From contig CAZCEC010000001.1 of the NCBI GenBank assembly GCA_964497615.1, positions 1-64,000 of the forward strand: a DNA stretch of 64,000 bases, read 5' to 3'. The first letter of the stretch is position 1, and the number at the start of each line of letters is the position of its first letter. The stretch is from CAZCEC01 sp964497615. GTDB lineage: Bacteria > Chloroflexota > Anaerolineae > Anaerolineales > UBA6663. The translations under genes and the position numbers were made by a program. The notes beneath the pieces are model-generated. The model was not told the DNA's origin. It did not search any database and saw only the letters and a list, made by a program, of their open reading frames with translations. Shown one piece after another: positions 34,751 through 43,539 of the stretch.

Positions 34751-35554
34751 TCAGCCTCCCGTCCGCGCGAACCGCGCCGCCAGCTTTTGCAGGAAGCCCC
34801 GATTGTCCTCCAAGGGCATAAACGGCACCTCCTCGCCCCGCAGTCGCCGCGCGATGTTGCGGAAGGCCTGTCCGGCGCGGCTCTTGTCGTCCATCGCCGC
34901 TGGCGAGCCGCGGTTAGTCGAGACCAGGATGCCCTCATCCTCCGGGATGATGCCCAGCAGCGGCACGGCCAGGATGTCCAGCACGTCCTCCGTGCTGAGC
35001 ATGTCCCCGCGCTTCACCATGTCAATCTTCACCCGGTTCAGCACCAGGTAGCCCGGCCCCTTCTCCTCCGCCTCGATCAGGCCAATCACCCGGTCCGCAT
35101 CCCGCACTGCCGACACTTCGGGGTTGGTGACGATCAGCACCTTGTCGGCTGGCGCGATGGCGTTGCGGAAGCCGCGCTCGATCCCGGCCGGCGAATCCAC
35201 CAAGATCCAATCGTAGTCCGCGCGCAGATCGTCGCATAGCTTGATCATGTCTGCCGGGCTCACGGCGGCTTTGTCCCGTGTCTGGGCCGCCGGGATGAGG
35301 TTCAGTTCCGGCAGCCGCTTGTCCTTGATCATGGCCTGCCGCAGCCGCGCCCGGCCCTCCACCACATCCACCAGGTCATATACGATCCGGTTCTCCAGCC
35401 CCATCACCACGTCCAGGTTGCGCAGCCCGATGTCGCCGTCGATGCACACCACGCGCCCCCCGGCAGCCGCCAGGGCCACCGCGATATTGGCCGTGGCCGT
35501 GGTCTTGCCCACGCCGCCCTTGCCCGACGTAACCGTGAGGACTGTTCCCGTCAT
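34751..35554 (-). CDS. minD: Septum site-determining ATPase MinD
   Basis: 267 aa. Start at ATG 35554 (MTGTVLTVTSGKGGVGKTT). Deviant Walker A KGGVGKTT, DGDIGLRNLDVVMGLENRIVYDLVDV, DYDWILVDSPAGIERGF (Walker B), and a C-terminal amphipathic membrane-targeting helix (RGFLQKLAARFAR). It recruits MinC to the membrane and is displaced by MinE. Confidence 0.97.
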   Translation of the reverse strand: MTGTVLTVTSGKGGVGKTTATANIAVALAAAGGRVVCIDGDIGLRNLDVVMGLENRIVYDLVDVVEGRARLRQAMIKDKRLPELNLIPAAQTRDKAAVSPADMIKLCDDLRADYDWILVDSPAGIERGFRNAIAPADKVLIVTNPEVSAVRDADRVIGLIEAEEKGPGYLVLNRVKIDMVKRGDMLSTEDVLDILAVPLLGIIPEDEGILVSTNRGSPAAMDDKSRAGQAFRNIARRLRGEEVPFMPLEDNRGFLQKLAARFARTGG

Positions 35555-35588
35555 TCGTTGCTCTCCGCTTCCTGCGCGGCCTCGCGCG

Positions 35589-36278
35589 TTACTTGCCCTT
35601 GGCGCTCCATCGCTCGGCGATGATGTGTCCGTCCTTGATGCGCGCCAGCTCCGGGCGCGGCTCCCCTTTGCGCGGCGGCGAAATGGCAATGCTGGCCGCG
35701 ATCCGCAATTGCGTGGGCGACAGGTCCAGCGCGCACACCACGGCCGTGGCGTCGCCGCTCGCCCCGGCATGCACCGTGCCGCGCAGCCGGCCCCACACGA
35801 CAATGTCGCCGTCGGCCACGATCTCCGCCCCTGCGTTCACGTCACCCACCACGATCACATGCCCCGGGTGCCGCACGCTGCGGCCCGACCGCAGTGTCCG
35901 CCGCAGGTACACAGCCTCCTGGCGGGGCTCCTCCGAGTCCATCTCCGGATCGGGCGCCTCGCGCCGCGCCGGGGTGCTGGTGGGCAGGGCCACGTTCAAC
36001 CCCAGCGCCTGGGCCGACTTCTGCGTCAGCGGCGAGTCGCTCAGCACCGCCCACAGGTTGACATTGCGCTCGGAGAGATCGTCCCGCAGCCGGCCCAAGT
36101 CTGCCGCCGAGAGGGCCCGGGCGCCAATCGCCAGCGCCACCTTGGCCCCCTGGTAAAACTCCATCGCCCCATCAATCCGCGTTAACAGCCCAGCGGAGGT
36201 CGTCGGCCAGGTTTCCCCGTCACCCACCGTGACCAGCAAGCCGTCGCGAATGCCTTTTATCGTAATCGGGTCCGCCAT
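35589..36278 (-). CDS. minC: Septum site-determining protein MinC
   Basis: 229 aa. The N-terminal domain (1-95; IKGIRDGLLVTVGDG, FYQGAKVALAIGARALSAADLGRLRDDLSERN) inhibits FtsZ assembly. The C-terminal beta-helix (YLRRTLRSGRSVRHPGHVIVVGDVNAGAEIVADGDIVVWGRLRGTVHAGA) dimerises and binds MinD. First gene of the min run, with its own promoter in the 217-bp gap upstream. Confidence 0.96.
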   Translation of the reverse strand: MADPITIKGIRDGLLVTVGDGETWPTTSAGLLTRIDGAMEFYQGAKVALAIGARALSAADLGRLRDDLSERNVNLWAVLSDSPLTQKSAQALGLNVALPTSTPARREAPDPEMDSEEPRQEAVYLRRTLRSGRSVRHPGHVIVVGDVNAGAEIVADGDIVVWGRLRGTVHAGASGDATAVVCALDLSPTQLRIAASIAISPPRKGEPRPELARIKDGHIIAERWSAKGK

Positions 36279-36301
36279 TCCTGTGGCTCCGGTGACGCGA
36301 G

Positions 36302-36307
36302 ATTATA
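36302..36307 (-). promoter_or_regulatory. minC promoter (extended -10)
   Basis: Minus strand TGCTATAAT: a perfect -10 TATAAT (36307-36302) preceded by TG at the extended -10 position; no good -35. It lies 24 bp before the minC ATG in the 217-bp gap 36279-36495, which holds nothing else recognisable. Confidence 0.65.
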
Positions 36308-36495
36308 GCATGATTGCCAATACACATATCCGGCAGACGCCAGGAGTGGGGATGCCCCAATAGCACTACGCCAGATGTGGCGGCCAGGCCCAGCCCCCGC
36401 CTTGCTGGCGCCTCCCTCGCGGAACTGGGTTGCCCCCGCCCGGCGCCCCCCGCTCAATCCTGTGCCCCCGCGCTTCGTCCGGCCCGTAGTCAGGC

Positions 36496-37002
36496 CTAGC
36501 CGGCCTCCATGGCCGCCAACGCCGCGAAAACCATGGCAAGTGGGACGGTCACAGCCACCAGAAAAACTATCACAGCCGCAGCGTATACAGTCCAGTTCGT
36601 TTCGCGCCTCTCCAGCACGGCATCGGCGGGGTTGTGCGGGTTGACGTACACCGTCACCTGGCTGCCCACCGGATATCGCGCGGCCGCGCGCTCCGGCGTG
36701 TCATGGCCGCTGGATGGCCCAATTCCAAACGCGATGCGGTCGTGCGTGTGCCGGCGCCCGCCTGCTTCGTACGCGTACGTGACGACGGGGTAATAGTAAG
36801 TTGACCCGCGCGACGGGCTATGTCGCCGGCTGCTCGCGGCTGTGATAGTACCCTGCGTCGGGCGCCAACCCCGGCTGCTCCTGATCCGGCCCCGCAAGTG
36901 GGCGACGGCCAACAGCAGGCCGGTCGCCAGCGTTCCCAGCACTACTCCGGCCAGGCACGCGGCGCCCACCGCCGCCAGCCGCGCGGCATCCATCTCATCC
37001 AT
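36496..37002 (-). CDS. DUF3592 membrane protein
   Basis: 168 aa. One transmembrane helix at about 8-36 and another at about 138-163 flank a soluble beta domain: GWRPTQGTITAASSRRH, YYYPVVTYAYEAGGRRHTHDRIAFG, YPVGSQVTVYVNPHNPADAVLERRE. The W-x-x-x-x-G-x-I, P-x-V-x-Y-x-Y and Y-x-P-x-x-P pattern is DUF3592. Role unknown. It is downstream of the DUF2723 gene and last in the mreB operon. Confidence 0.85.
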   Translation of the reverse strand: MDEMDAARLAAVGAACLAGVVLGTLATGLLLAVAHLRGRIRSSRGWRPTQGTITAASSRRHSPSRGSTYYYPVVTYAYEAGGRRHTHDRIAFGIGPSSGHDTPERAAARYPVGSQVTVYVNPHNPADAVLERRETNWTVYAAAVIVFLVAVTVPLAMVFAALAAMEAG

Positions 37003-37011
37003 GCGCGTATT

Positions 37012-40000
37012 CTACGGTGTGATGTCCAGCCCTGCCAACAGCACCCGGTCATCCACCGGCGCGCCGTCGGCATTCAGTACCCTCAGCCGCTCGTTGGTCG
37101 CCAGTAAATACAGGCCCACCTCTACCGCGTACGGCCCTGGCGGGGCGTCCAGCGCCACCGGCACCAGGTACGGGTCCGCGATGATCTCGCCCGGCGTCCA
37201 CGTGCTCGTGGCCCGCGTCCCCGAGACCGGCCATGCGTCCACCTGTCCATACACCAGACCGTCCGGTCCCAGCAGGTGCACAAAGACGGTATAGTCCTCC
37301 GCCATCGTTTGCAGCGCCTGCCATTCCAGCCTCACCGCCACCTGCCCCCCCGGCGGCGCCGAAGTGGTGTTCAGGTCGGCTCGCCTCAGCAGCAGCAGAT
37401 TGGCGAAGTTGATGGCGCCCGGCGCGGCCGTCTCTCCGACGAGGCGCACCGTTGGCAGTGGGCATGTTGGGGTGCTCGGGGCCAGCCAGCCGCAGCGCGC
37501 ACTCTGCCCGGTGGCAACCTCAATGTCCAGCGCCGCGCCCGTCGCAGGCGCGTTCAGTTCGTAGCGCACCAGCGCCACGGCCCCCTCCGCCCACGCGTCC
37601 ACCGGTCGTGTTTCACCCAAGGCCGTGATGCTCTTTGCCTCGCCTCGCTGCCAATATAGAGTGACGGGAACCACTGCCCCGTGCGCGGCGGTCTCCGGCA
37701 GGTCATAGCCCAGCAGCCACTGGTCGCCCATCCGTGCCCGCAGCAGGTGCCCAGGCTCCGGCGGCGGCTCAGGCATCGGCACTTCGACCTCGCCCACCTC
37801 CGCCCAGCCGTCCGGTCCAGGTGCAAATGGCGGGAACAGACCCGCCTCCAACTGGTATGGTCCTGGTGCAACATAGGCCGGCACGGCGATCTCGTAGTAG
37901 TCTTGCACATACTCGCCCGGCCGCCAGGCATTGGTCGGATATAGCCCGCCCACTGGCACCGCACCGGCGCTCTGCCACGTGACCTCGCCCGCCGCATTCA
38001 CCAGCCGCAGATAGACCAGCAGATTCGCCTCCGGTGTGTCTTGCGCCTCCCACACCAGTGAGAGTCGCACTGCACCGCGCTCGGCCGTGAGGCTGCCGGC
38101 GGTACCCCCGTCATAACCCGCCAGCCGAATGCCCGCCCCTTCCAACGGCGTGGCCGGCGGCACAACCAGCTCGGGTGGGATCGTGAATGGCATTGGCGAT
38201 ACTTCCGCCACAGGCCCGACCGACCGCAGACTGTACCCGGACCCCAGGCCCGGCAAGTACCGCGCCAGATACACGACCTGCCCGGCGGCGATCCGTTCGT
38301 CCAGCACCGCCCGGTACGCCGCCTCATCCGGCAGCACAATGATGTCCAGGTCGGGCCGCACACCCTCCGCCACTTGCAGATAGTACAGCGGTGCGATCTT
38401 CTGCGAGTCCGCCAGGATGGCCGCGCCCTCGGCCAGCGGCTGGCTCAGAATGAACGCTCCCAGCCTCTGTCGTTCCCAGTCACCCGACTGATCAACGCGG
38501 GGCAGGGTGGTCCACAGCGCCTGCAAGGGCAGTATGGCGAACATGACCGTGAGCACGGCGCGCGGTGCGTCGTGCCCGCTTCGGAAAATTCGCCGCGTGA
38601 CACCTGACACAGCGCCCATGATGAATTCGAGACCGGGGGCCATCATCACCGCCGCCATCAGATGCAGAGGAATGAAGAACGCGCTGAAGTCCGGGTCGGG
38701 CACATTGAACGCCAGCGCGAAGTACACGTACGGCAAATAGGCCAGCACCAACAGCCCGCTCGCCGCCCTCCGCCAGTGCCCCCCGCTTGTTTTCCCATCT
38801 CCTGCGCGCAGCTTTTCGCGCTCAAGCGCCCAAAGAAGAGGGGCCAGCAGCCCCACCCCCGCCAGCGCCAGCCCCGCCACGCCATACTCGCCCGCGATCT
38901 TTTCCCACGCAATGGCCCACCGGCCCGCGTCCCGCCACGGCAGCGCCCATTGGAACGCGCCCCGCGCCTCATTGCCCGCCAGCACATTGGCGAACTGCGC
39001 CAGCGTCATCCATTCGCCCTGGTTGACGGCCGGCCAGCGCAGGGGTACGTACAAGTACACCGACACCCCCAGCAGAAACGGCAGCAGCAACTGCCTTAGC
39101 CCCATTCGCAGTGCCCCGCCAAATGTCCGCCCCTCGCCCGCCGCCGAGTCCCCATCAGCCCTTCCGCGCCGCAGGGCAATCATCACCGCCAGGGCAATGG
39201 CTGGCGCGAGCAGCAGTGTGGTCAGGTGGTTCGTCAGGCTCAGCCCGAAAAGAAATGCCGCCAGCGCGAACCGCGAGACCGACACTGTGACCCGCGACAC
39301 CTGAAACGTGACACTAGACTTATCGTCTCGCACGAGATCAAGACACACCAGGAGCAGCGCGGCCACCAGCGCGGCATTGAGCGTGTACGCTTCGACCTCG
39401 ACCGCCCGCGACCACAACGTCGGCGAGAGCCCAAACGCCAGCCCGGCCAGCGCAGCCACCAGCGGCGCCGCACCCAGGCGCCGCGCCAGCCGCTCCACGC
39501 CCACCCCGGCCAGCGCGCCAAAGAACGCCGAAGTGAGGTTGGCCCGCCACGCCAGCGTGCCGCCCACCGGCAGCAGGCTGAAGAACTTGCCCACCATCAT
39601 CAACAGCGGGTAGCCGGACCCATGCGCGATGCCCAGCCGCGCAATCCCCACTTGAAACTCGAACGTATCGGCCTCGCCCACGGCGGGCGCCAGGCCGGCC
39701 ATGTAGATGGCAAAGAGCACCAGAAACAGCCCCATGGCCATGGACTTGATGTTGCGTACCAGCAGCAAGCAGAGCGCGGCGCTCCCCCCCAGCAGCACGG
39801 CGCCGCGCAGTCGATTCACGTCCGGGGCCAGGATGTGGAGAAGGGGAAGGATAAGCGCGAGCGGTGCCCACGCCATCGTTGGCGCCGCCCGCACGCCGGC
39901 CAGCGCCCTCAGGCCCGCGCCCGCCGCCGCGCCAGCCAGCGCCAGGCCCATAGCGCCCGGCCATTCGCCTAAGATGCCAAGTTGAAACGGGTTGAATTCA

Positions 40001-40173
40001 AACAGGTAGCGGGCCAGCGCCAGGCCAAAGACGCCGCCGCCCAAGCCATGGAGGAGCCACGGCGCCCAGGGCCGGCGCGTTGCGCTAGTTGCCCTGGGCG
40101 TCGAGGTTTTTGAGCTCAAAGTACGCCCGCATGATGTTGCCGGCGACGGGGCCGGCCACGTGCGAGCCTTCAC
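37012..40173 (-). CDS. DUF2723 polytopic membrane protein with C-terminal beta-sandwich repeats
   Basis: Up to 1053 aa. The N-terminal ~500 residues hold about 12 transmembrane segments with the DUF2723 block GYPLLMMVGKFFSLLPVGGTLAWRANL, similar to GT-C-type lipid-linked sugar transferases. The soluble C-terminal half contains two similar beta-sandwich units (LVYLRLVNAAGEVTWQS..PTNAWRPGEYVQDYYEIAVP and FVHLLGPDGLVYGQVDAW..TSTWTPGEIIADPYLVPVAL). The start is uncertain. The GTG at 40173 would overlap mrdA by 89 bp and the first ~35 residues look non-native, so a later start near 40119 or 40046 is likely. Substrate unknown; the position between mrdA and min suggests an envelope glycan role. Confidence 0.8.
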   Translation of the reverse strand: MKARTWPAPSPATSCGRTLSSKTSTPRATSATRRPWAPWLLHGLGGGVFGLALARYLFEFNPFQLGILGEWPGAMGLALAGAAAGAGLRALAGVRAAPTMAWAPLALILPLLHILAPDVNRLRGAVLLGGSAALCLLLVRNIKSMAMGLFLVLFAIYMAGLAPAVGEADTFEFQVGIARLGIAHGSGYPLLMMVGKFFSLLPVGGTLAWRANLTSAFFGALAGVGVERLARRLGAAPLVAALAGLAFGLSPTLWSRAVEVEAYTLNAALVAALLLVCLDLVRDDKSSVTFQVSRVTVSVSRFALAAFLFGLSLTNHLTTLLLAPAIALAVMIALRRGRADGDSAAGEGRTFGGALRMGLRQLLLPFLLGVSVYLYVPLRWPAVNQGEWMTLAQFANVLAGNEARGAFQWALPWRDAGRWAIAWEKIAGEYGVAGLALAGVGLLAPLLWALEREKLRAGDGKTSGGHWRRAASGLLVLAYLPYVYFALAFNVPDPDFSAFFIPLHLMAAVMMAPGLEFIMGAVSGVTRRIFRSGHDAPRAVLTVMFAILPLQALWTTLPRVDQSGDWERQRLGAFILSQPLAEGAAILADSQKIAPLYYLQVAEGVRPDLDIIVLPDEAAYRAVLDERIAAGQVVYLARYLPGLGSGYSLRSVGPVAEVSPMPFTIPPELVVPPATPLEGAGIRLAGYDGGTAGSLTAERGAVRLSLVWEAQDTPEANLLVYLRLVNAAGEVTWQSAGAVPVGGLYPTNAWRPGEYVQDYYEIAVPAYVAPGPYQLEAGLFPPFAPGPDGWAEVGEVEVPMPEPPPEPGHLLRARMGDQWLLGYDLPETAAHGAVVPVTLYWQRGEAKSITALGETRPVDAWAEGAVALVRYELNAPATGAALDIEVATGQSARCGWLAPSTPTCPLPTVRLVGETAAPGAINFANLLLLRRADLNTTSAPPGGQVAVRLEWQALQTMAEDYTVFVHLLGPDGLVYGQVDAWPVSGTRATSTWTPGEIIADPYLVPVALDAPPGPYAVEVGLYLLATNERLRVLNADGAPVDDRVLLAGLDITP

Positions 40174-42175
40174 CGCCGTGATAGACGAAGACGATTACCG
40201 AAACTTCCGGATCCTCATACGGTCCATACAACGCCGTCCACGAGTGCGTGGGGAAGGCGCCGGGGATGCACCAGCCTCGCGGCCACGCGAACGCATCGCA
40301 GTATTCGGCCGTGCCCGTCTTGCCGGCTACGTGCAGGTCCGGCGGCACGTCCACGATCGGGAGTTGCGGTTCCCCAAAGACCTGCCGGTTGCCCGAGAGC
40401 GTCCCCTCCGTGACGGCCAGCCGCATGCCCTGCCGCACCAGGTCAAGCGTTTCCGGCGAGGCCGGCAGGCGCTCCGGGTTCAGCAGGATGGGCTGCGTGT
40501 CTGTGATGACGTTGCCCTGCCCGTCCAGGATCTTGTCGATCAGGGTCGGCTGGTACAGCCAGCCGCCGTTGATGACGACGTTGTAGGCGTTCAGCATTTG
40601 CAGCGGCGTGACGTGCACGTACCCCTGGCCGATGACCGCGTTGTAGGTATCGCCCGTGGACCAGCTTTCGCCCCAGGTGATGCGCTTCCAGTCCGGCGAG
40701 GGGATGAACCCCGCCAGTTCGCCGGGCAGTTCCACGTTCGTGAACTGCCCCAGGCCGAAGTGCCGCATCCACGTGCCCAGGCGCTCGATGCCCAGTCCGT
40801 CCAGCCGGTCGTCCGCGAAGCCGCCGCCGATTTTGTAAAAGTACACGTTGCACGACTGCGCGATGCCGTGCGTAAAATCAATCAGCCCGTGGCCTTCGCG
40901 GTTCCAGCACACGAAGTCGCGGTTGTAGCCCGGGTCGTTGGGAAAGTACGCGTCGCGGATCGTGATCTTGCCCTCGTCCTCGATCTCGCGCTCTGGGGTG
41001 ATCACTCCTTCTTCCAGGGCGCCCGTGGCCGTCACAATCTTGAACACCGACCCCGGCGGATATAAGATGTTCACCGCATGATTGAGCAGCGGGTAGAACG
41101 GGTTCGCCGGGATGTCGTCGTTGGGGTCGTCCGGGTCGCCCTCGTCGCCCGCCAGGCTCACGTAATACGGATAGTCAATGTTGCGGGCAAAGCGGTTGTT
41201 ATCAAAGGTCGGCCACGACACCATTGCCTTGATCTCGCCCGTGTGCGGGTCCATCACGATGGCGACCCCCGCAAAAATCTCTTCCCGGTTCAGGTAATCA
41301 TTGACGTAGTTGATGCGCTCAGTCAGCGCGGCCCAGGCGGCGTTTTGCAGCCGCACATCCACGGTCAGTTGGATGTTGCTGCCCGGCACCGTGGCTGTGT
41401 CCACGCCCAGCACCCGCAGCACCTGTCCGCTCACGTCCTTCTCCACCAGCGACGAGCCGTTCTGCCCGGCCAGCGTGTCCTGCATCGAGGCTTCCAGGCC
41501 CGCGACGCCAATCCGGTCGCGTCCAGGCAGGAAGCCGCGCTGCGTGTAATACTCATACGACCCGGGGTTGTCCTGCGGCGATGGGATGGGGGCCATGTAG
41601 CCGATCAGCGCGGCAGTGTACTCGCCCGTGGGATACTGGCGCAGCGGCTCCACCACCACGTCCACGCCCGGCATTTGGGCGCGCTCCTCCCGCACCACCA
41701 GTGCCAGCTCCTTGGGCACGTCGCACCCAATCTTCACCGCGTCAAACGGCCGGAAGCCTGCGCCCTCCTCCACTAGGTCGCGCACGCCGCGCGTCGCCCC
41801 CGGCCCGGTGCCCGCCGTGCACGCTGCCTGCGGGGTGGACCCCGGCACCGTGATGGGCATATTGAGCAGTTCGGCCAGCCGGTTGTAGATCGCCTCCACG
41901 CGCGCGTCGCTGTCCGGCAGATAGGCCGGTACCACCACCACGTTGAAGGACGGCACGTTGATGACCAGCGGCACGCCCCGCGCGTCGTAGATGATGCCGC
42001 GCGGGGCTGGGTCGCTCACGCGCGACACGCGGTTCTCGAAGGCCGCCGCCGCCCACGTCTCGCCCTCGATGACCGTCAGGAAGAATAACCGCGCGAGGAG
42101 GCCCAGCGCCGTCACCGCCAGGAAGGCATAGAAAAACGCGACTCGCAGCGGGGGGGCAGCCGGGCGGGCAGTCAT
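40085..42175 (-). CDS. mrdA: Penicillin-binding protein 2, elongation transpeptidase
   Basis: 696 aa. One N-terminal transmembrane helix (FFYAFLAVTALGLLARLFFL), a PBP dimerisation domain (AAAFENRVSRVSDPAPRGIIYDARGVPLV), and a transpeptidase domain with the SxxK motif in YPPGSVFKIVTA, SxN in AQSCNVYF and KTG in HVAGKTGTAEYC. A Cys-rich insert around the KTG (EYCDAFAWPRGWC) is notable. It crosslinks peptidoglycan in the elongasome with RodA. Its start overlaps the mreD stop (ATGA). Confidence 0.96.
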   Translation of the reverse strand: MTARPAAPPLRVAFFYAFLAVTALGLLARLFFLTVIEGETWAAAAFENRVSRVSDPAPRGIIYDARGVPLVINVPSFNVVVVPAYLPDSDARVEAIYNRLAELLNMPITVPGSTPQAACTAGTGPGATRGVRDLVEEGAGFRPFDAVKIGCDVPKELALVVREERAQMPGVDVVVEPLRQYPTGEYTAALIGYMAPIPSPQDNPGSYEYYTQRGFLPGRDRIGVAGLEASMQDTLAGQNGSSLVEKDVSGQVLRVLGVDTATVPGSNIQLTVDVRLQNAAWAALTERINYVNDYLNREEIFAGVAIVMDPHTGEIKAMVSWPTFDNNRFARNIDYPYYVSLAGDEGDPDDPNDDIPANPFYPLLNHAVNILYPPGSVFKIVTATGALEEGVITPEREIEDEGKITIRDAYFPNDPGYNRDFVCWNREGHGLIDFTHGIAQSCNVYFYKIGGGFADDRLDGLGIERLGTWMRHFGLGQFTNVELPGELAGFIPSPDWKRITWGESWSTGDTYNAVIGQGYVHVTPLQMLNAYNVVINGGWLYQPTLIDKILDGQGNVITDTQPILLNPERLPASPETLDLVRQGMRLAVTEGTLSGNRQVFGEPQLPIVDVPPDLHVAGKTGTAEYCDAFAWPRGWCIPGAFPTHSWTALYGPYEDPEVSVIVFVYHGGEGSHVAGPVAGNIMRAYFELKNLDAQGN

Positions 42176-42681
42176 GGCTCAATCGTCACTGGGGCCGGGT
42201 GCAGCACGTTGTGCAGCCAGCGCACCAAATGATACACGGGCAACATTAAGAGCGTATTGATGAGTACCGCGGGCAGCGTCACCTGGGTCAGGCTGGGCAG
42301 CCAGGCGACCGCGTGGCCCGTCGCGGCCAGCGTGCTGAGGTAAAGCAGGTGATACAAGATGGTGCTCATCAACACCGTGGCCAGGGGCAGCAGCACGTGG
42401 CTGCGCCAGAAGCGGCCCTCGCTCAGGCTCGCCAAATAGGCCACCAGCACCAGCCCCAGGGCGTGCGCACCCAGCGGCCCGCCCGAGAGCAGGTCCAGGC
42501 ACAGCCCGCCCATTAATCCCCACATCGCGCCGCCCTGCCACTCGCCCGCCAGGGTCCAGCTCAGCGCCAGCAGCAGCACCAGGTCCAGCGTTCCGCCCAG
42601 CAGGTGCAAGTGCGTCAGCACCGTGGCCTGCACCACGGCGGCCAGCGCCAGCACCGGCAGACCCACCAGGTAAGTGGTCAT
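42172..42681 (-). CDS. mreD: Rod shape-determining protein MreD
   Basis: 169 aa, five hydrophobic segments (LVGLPVLALAAVVQATVL, LDLVLLLALSWTLAG, GLMGGLCLDLLSGGPLGAHALGLVLVAYLAS, VLLPLATVLMSTILYHLL, AVLINTLLMLPVYHLVRWL). Weak sequence conservation is normal for MreD; position after mreC and before mrdA decides the call. It overlaps both neighbours by 4 bp. Confidence 0.9.
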   Translation of the reverse strand: MTTYLVGLPVLALAAVVQATVLTHLHLLGGTLDLVLLLALSWTLAGEWQGGAMWGLMGGLCLDLLSGGPLGAHALGLVLVAYLASLSEGRFWRSHVLLPLATVLMSTILYHLLYLSTLAATGHAVAWLPSLTQVTLPAVLINTLLMLPVYHLVRWLHNVLHPAPVTIEP

Positions 42682-43529
42682 GGCGCCGGCGCAGCGGGCG
42701 TGCTCTGCAGGAGCGGCGTAAAGTCGATCGGGCGGAAGTTGGTGATGATCAGGACGATCTCGAGCCGGTTGAAGTCCACGCCGGGGGTCAGAATGGCGCG
42801 CTGGAGCACCTCGTAGTCTTGGCGCTGCACGGCGCTCACGGTGCCGATCACCAGCCCCTCCGGAAACTTGCCGCCCAATCCGGAGGTGAGCACCCGGTCG
42901 CCCGGCGCCACCACCGCCTGCTGCGAAAGGAAATCCAGCTCCAGCCCGCCGCCAAAGCGGCCCACGGCCACGCCCTCGTCCCGCGAGGCCTGCAGCCGCG
43001 CATTCACCGCCGAGTCCGGATCGGTCACCAGCCGCACCTTGGCGGCGCAGCAGTTCAATTCCACAATCACGCCCACCAGCCCCTGGTTGGTGACGACCGG
43101 CATGTCGCGCGTCAGCCCGGCGTCGGAGCCGAGGTCAATGACGATGTACGACAGGAACGCCGACGGGTCCCGGCCGATCACGTTGGCGGCTTCGTAGCGG
43201 TNNNNNNNNNNCGCGTAGTCCAGCAGGCCGGCGAGCAGTTGGAGGTCGGTTTCGTGCTCCCGCAGCGTCACATTCTCGGCTTCGAGCTCGATCACGCGCG
43301 CCTCCAGCTCCGCCACCCTGGCCTCCAATTCGCTGTTGTCGGCGTTGGGCTGGAACAGTCCCCGCACCCCGGCCGTCAGGCCCGACACGCCCCGTTGCAG
43401 GGCGGTCAGCGGCGTCGTGAGCAGGCTTTTGAGCCCGTTAAGCTGGCCCGTCTGATTGAGCAGCAGCAGCACCACACAGGCGATCACGAGGGCCGCGACG
43501 ACCAGGGTGCGGGATTGAAGGCGTGTCAC
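42678..43529 (-). CDS. mreC: Rod shape-determining protein MreC, with an assembly gap
   Basis: About 283 aa plus any lost residues. A transmembrane helix near the N-terminus (TLVVAALVIACVVLLLL), a coiled coil (ELEARVAELEARVIELEAEN), then the beta-barrel domain YEAANVIGRDPSAFLSYIVIDLGSDAGL..GLVGVIVE. Ten N at 43202-43211 fall between LLDYA and RYEAA and happen to keep the frame; relatives have a few more residues here. It is a scaffold linking MreB to the periplasmic synthases. Confidence 0.93.
   Translation of the reverse strand: MTRLQSRTLVVAALVIACVVLLLLNQTGQLNGLKSLLTTPLTALQRGVSGLTAGVRGLFQPNADNSELEARVAELEARVIELEAENVTLREHETDLQLLAGLLDYAXXXXRYEAANVIGRDPSAFLSYIVIDLGSDAGLTRDMPVVTNQGLVGVIVELNCCAAKVRLVTDPDSAVNARLQASRDEGVAVGRFGGGLELDFLSQQAVVAPGDRVLTSGLGGKFPEGLVIGTVSAVQRQDYEVLQRAILTPGVDFNRLEIVLIITNFRPIDFTPLLQSTPAAPAP
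43202..43211. other. Assembly gap (10 N) inside mreC
   Basis: Ten N between the coiled coil and the beta domain; frame is kept by chance or because the true gap is 1 mod 3. Confidence 0.9.
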
Positions 43530-43539
43530 CTGCGATCCG

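Noticed and set aside
40085..40173. A true 89-bp coding overlap between mrdA and the DUF2723 gene
   Set aside because: The first ~35 residues of the DUF2723 frame look like out-of-frame mrdA, and no Shine-Dalgarno precedes the GTG at 40173. A later start is more likely, although the exact codon is unresolved.
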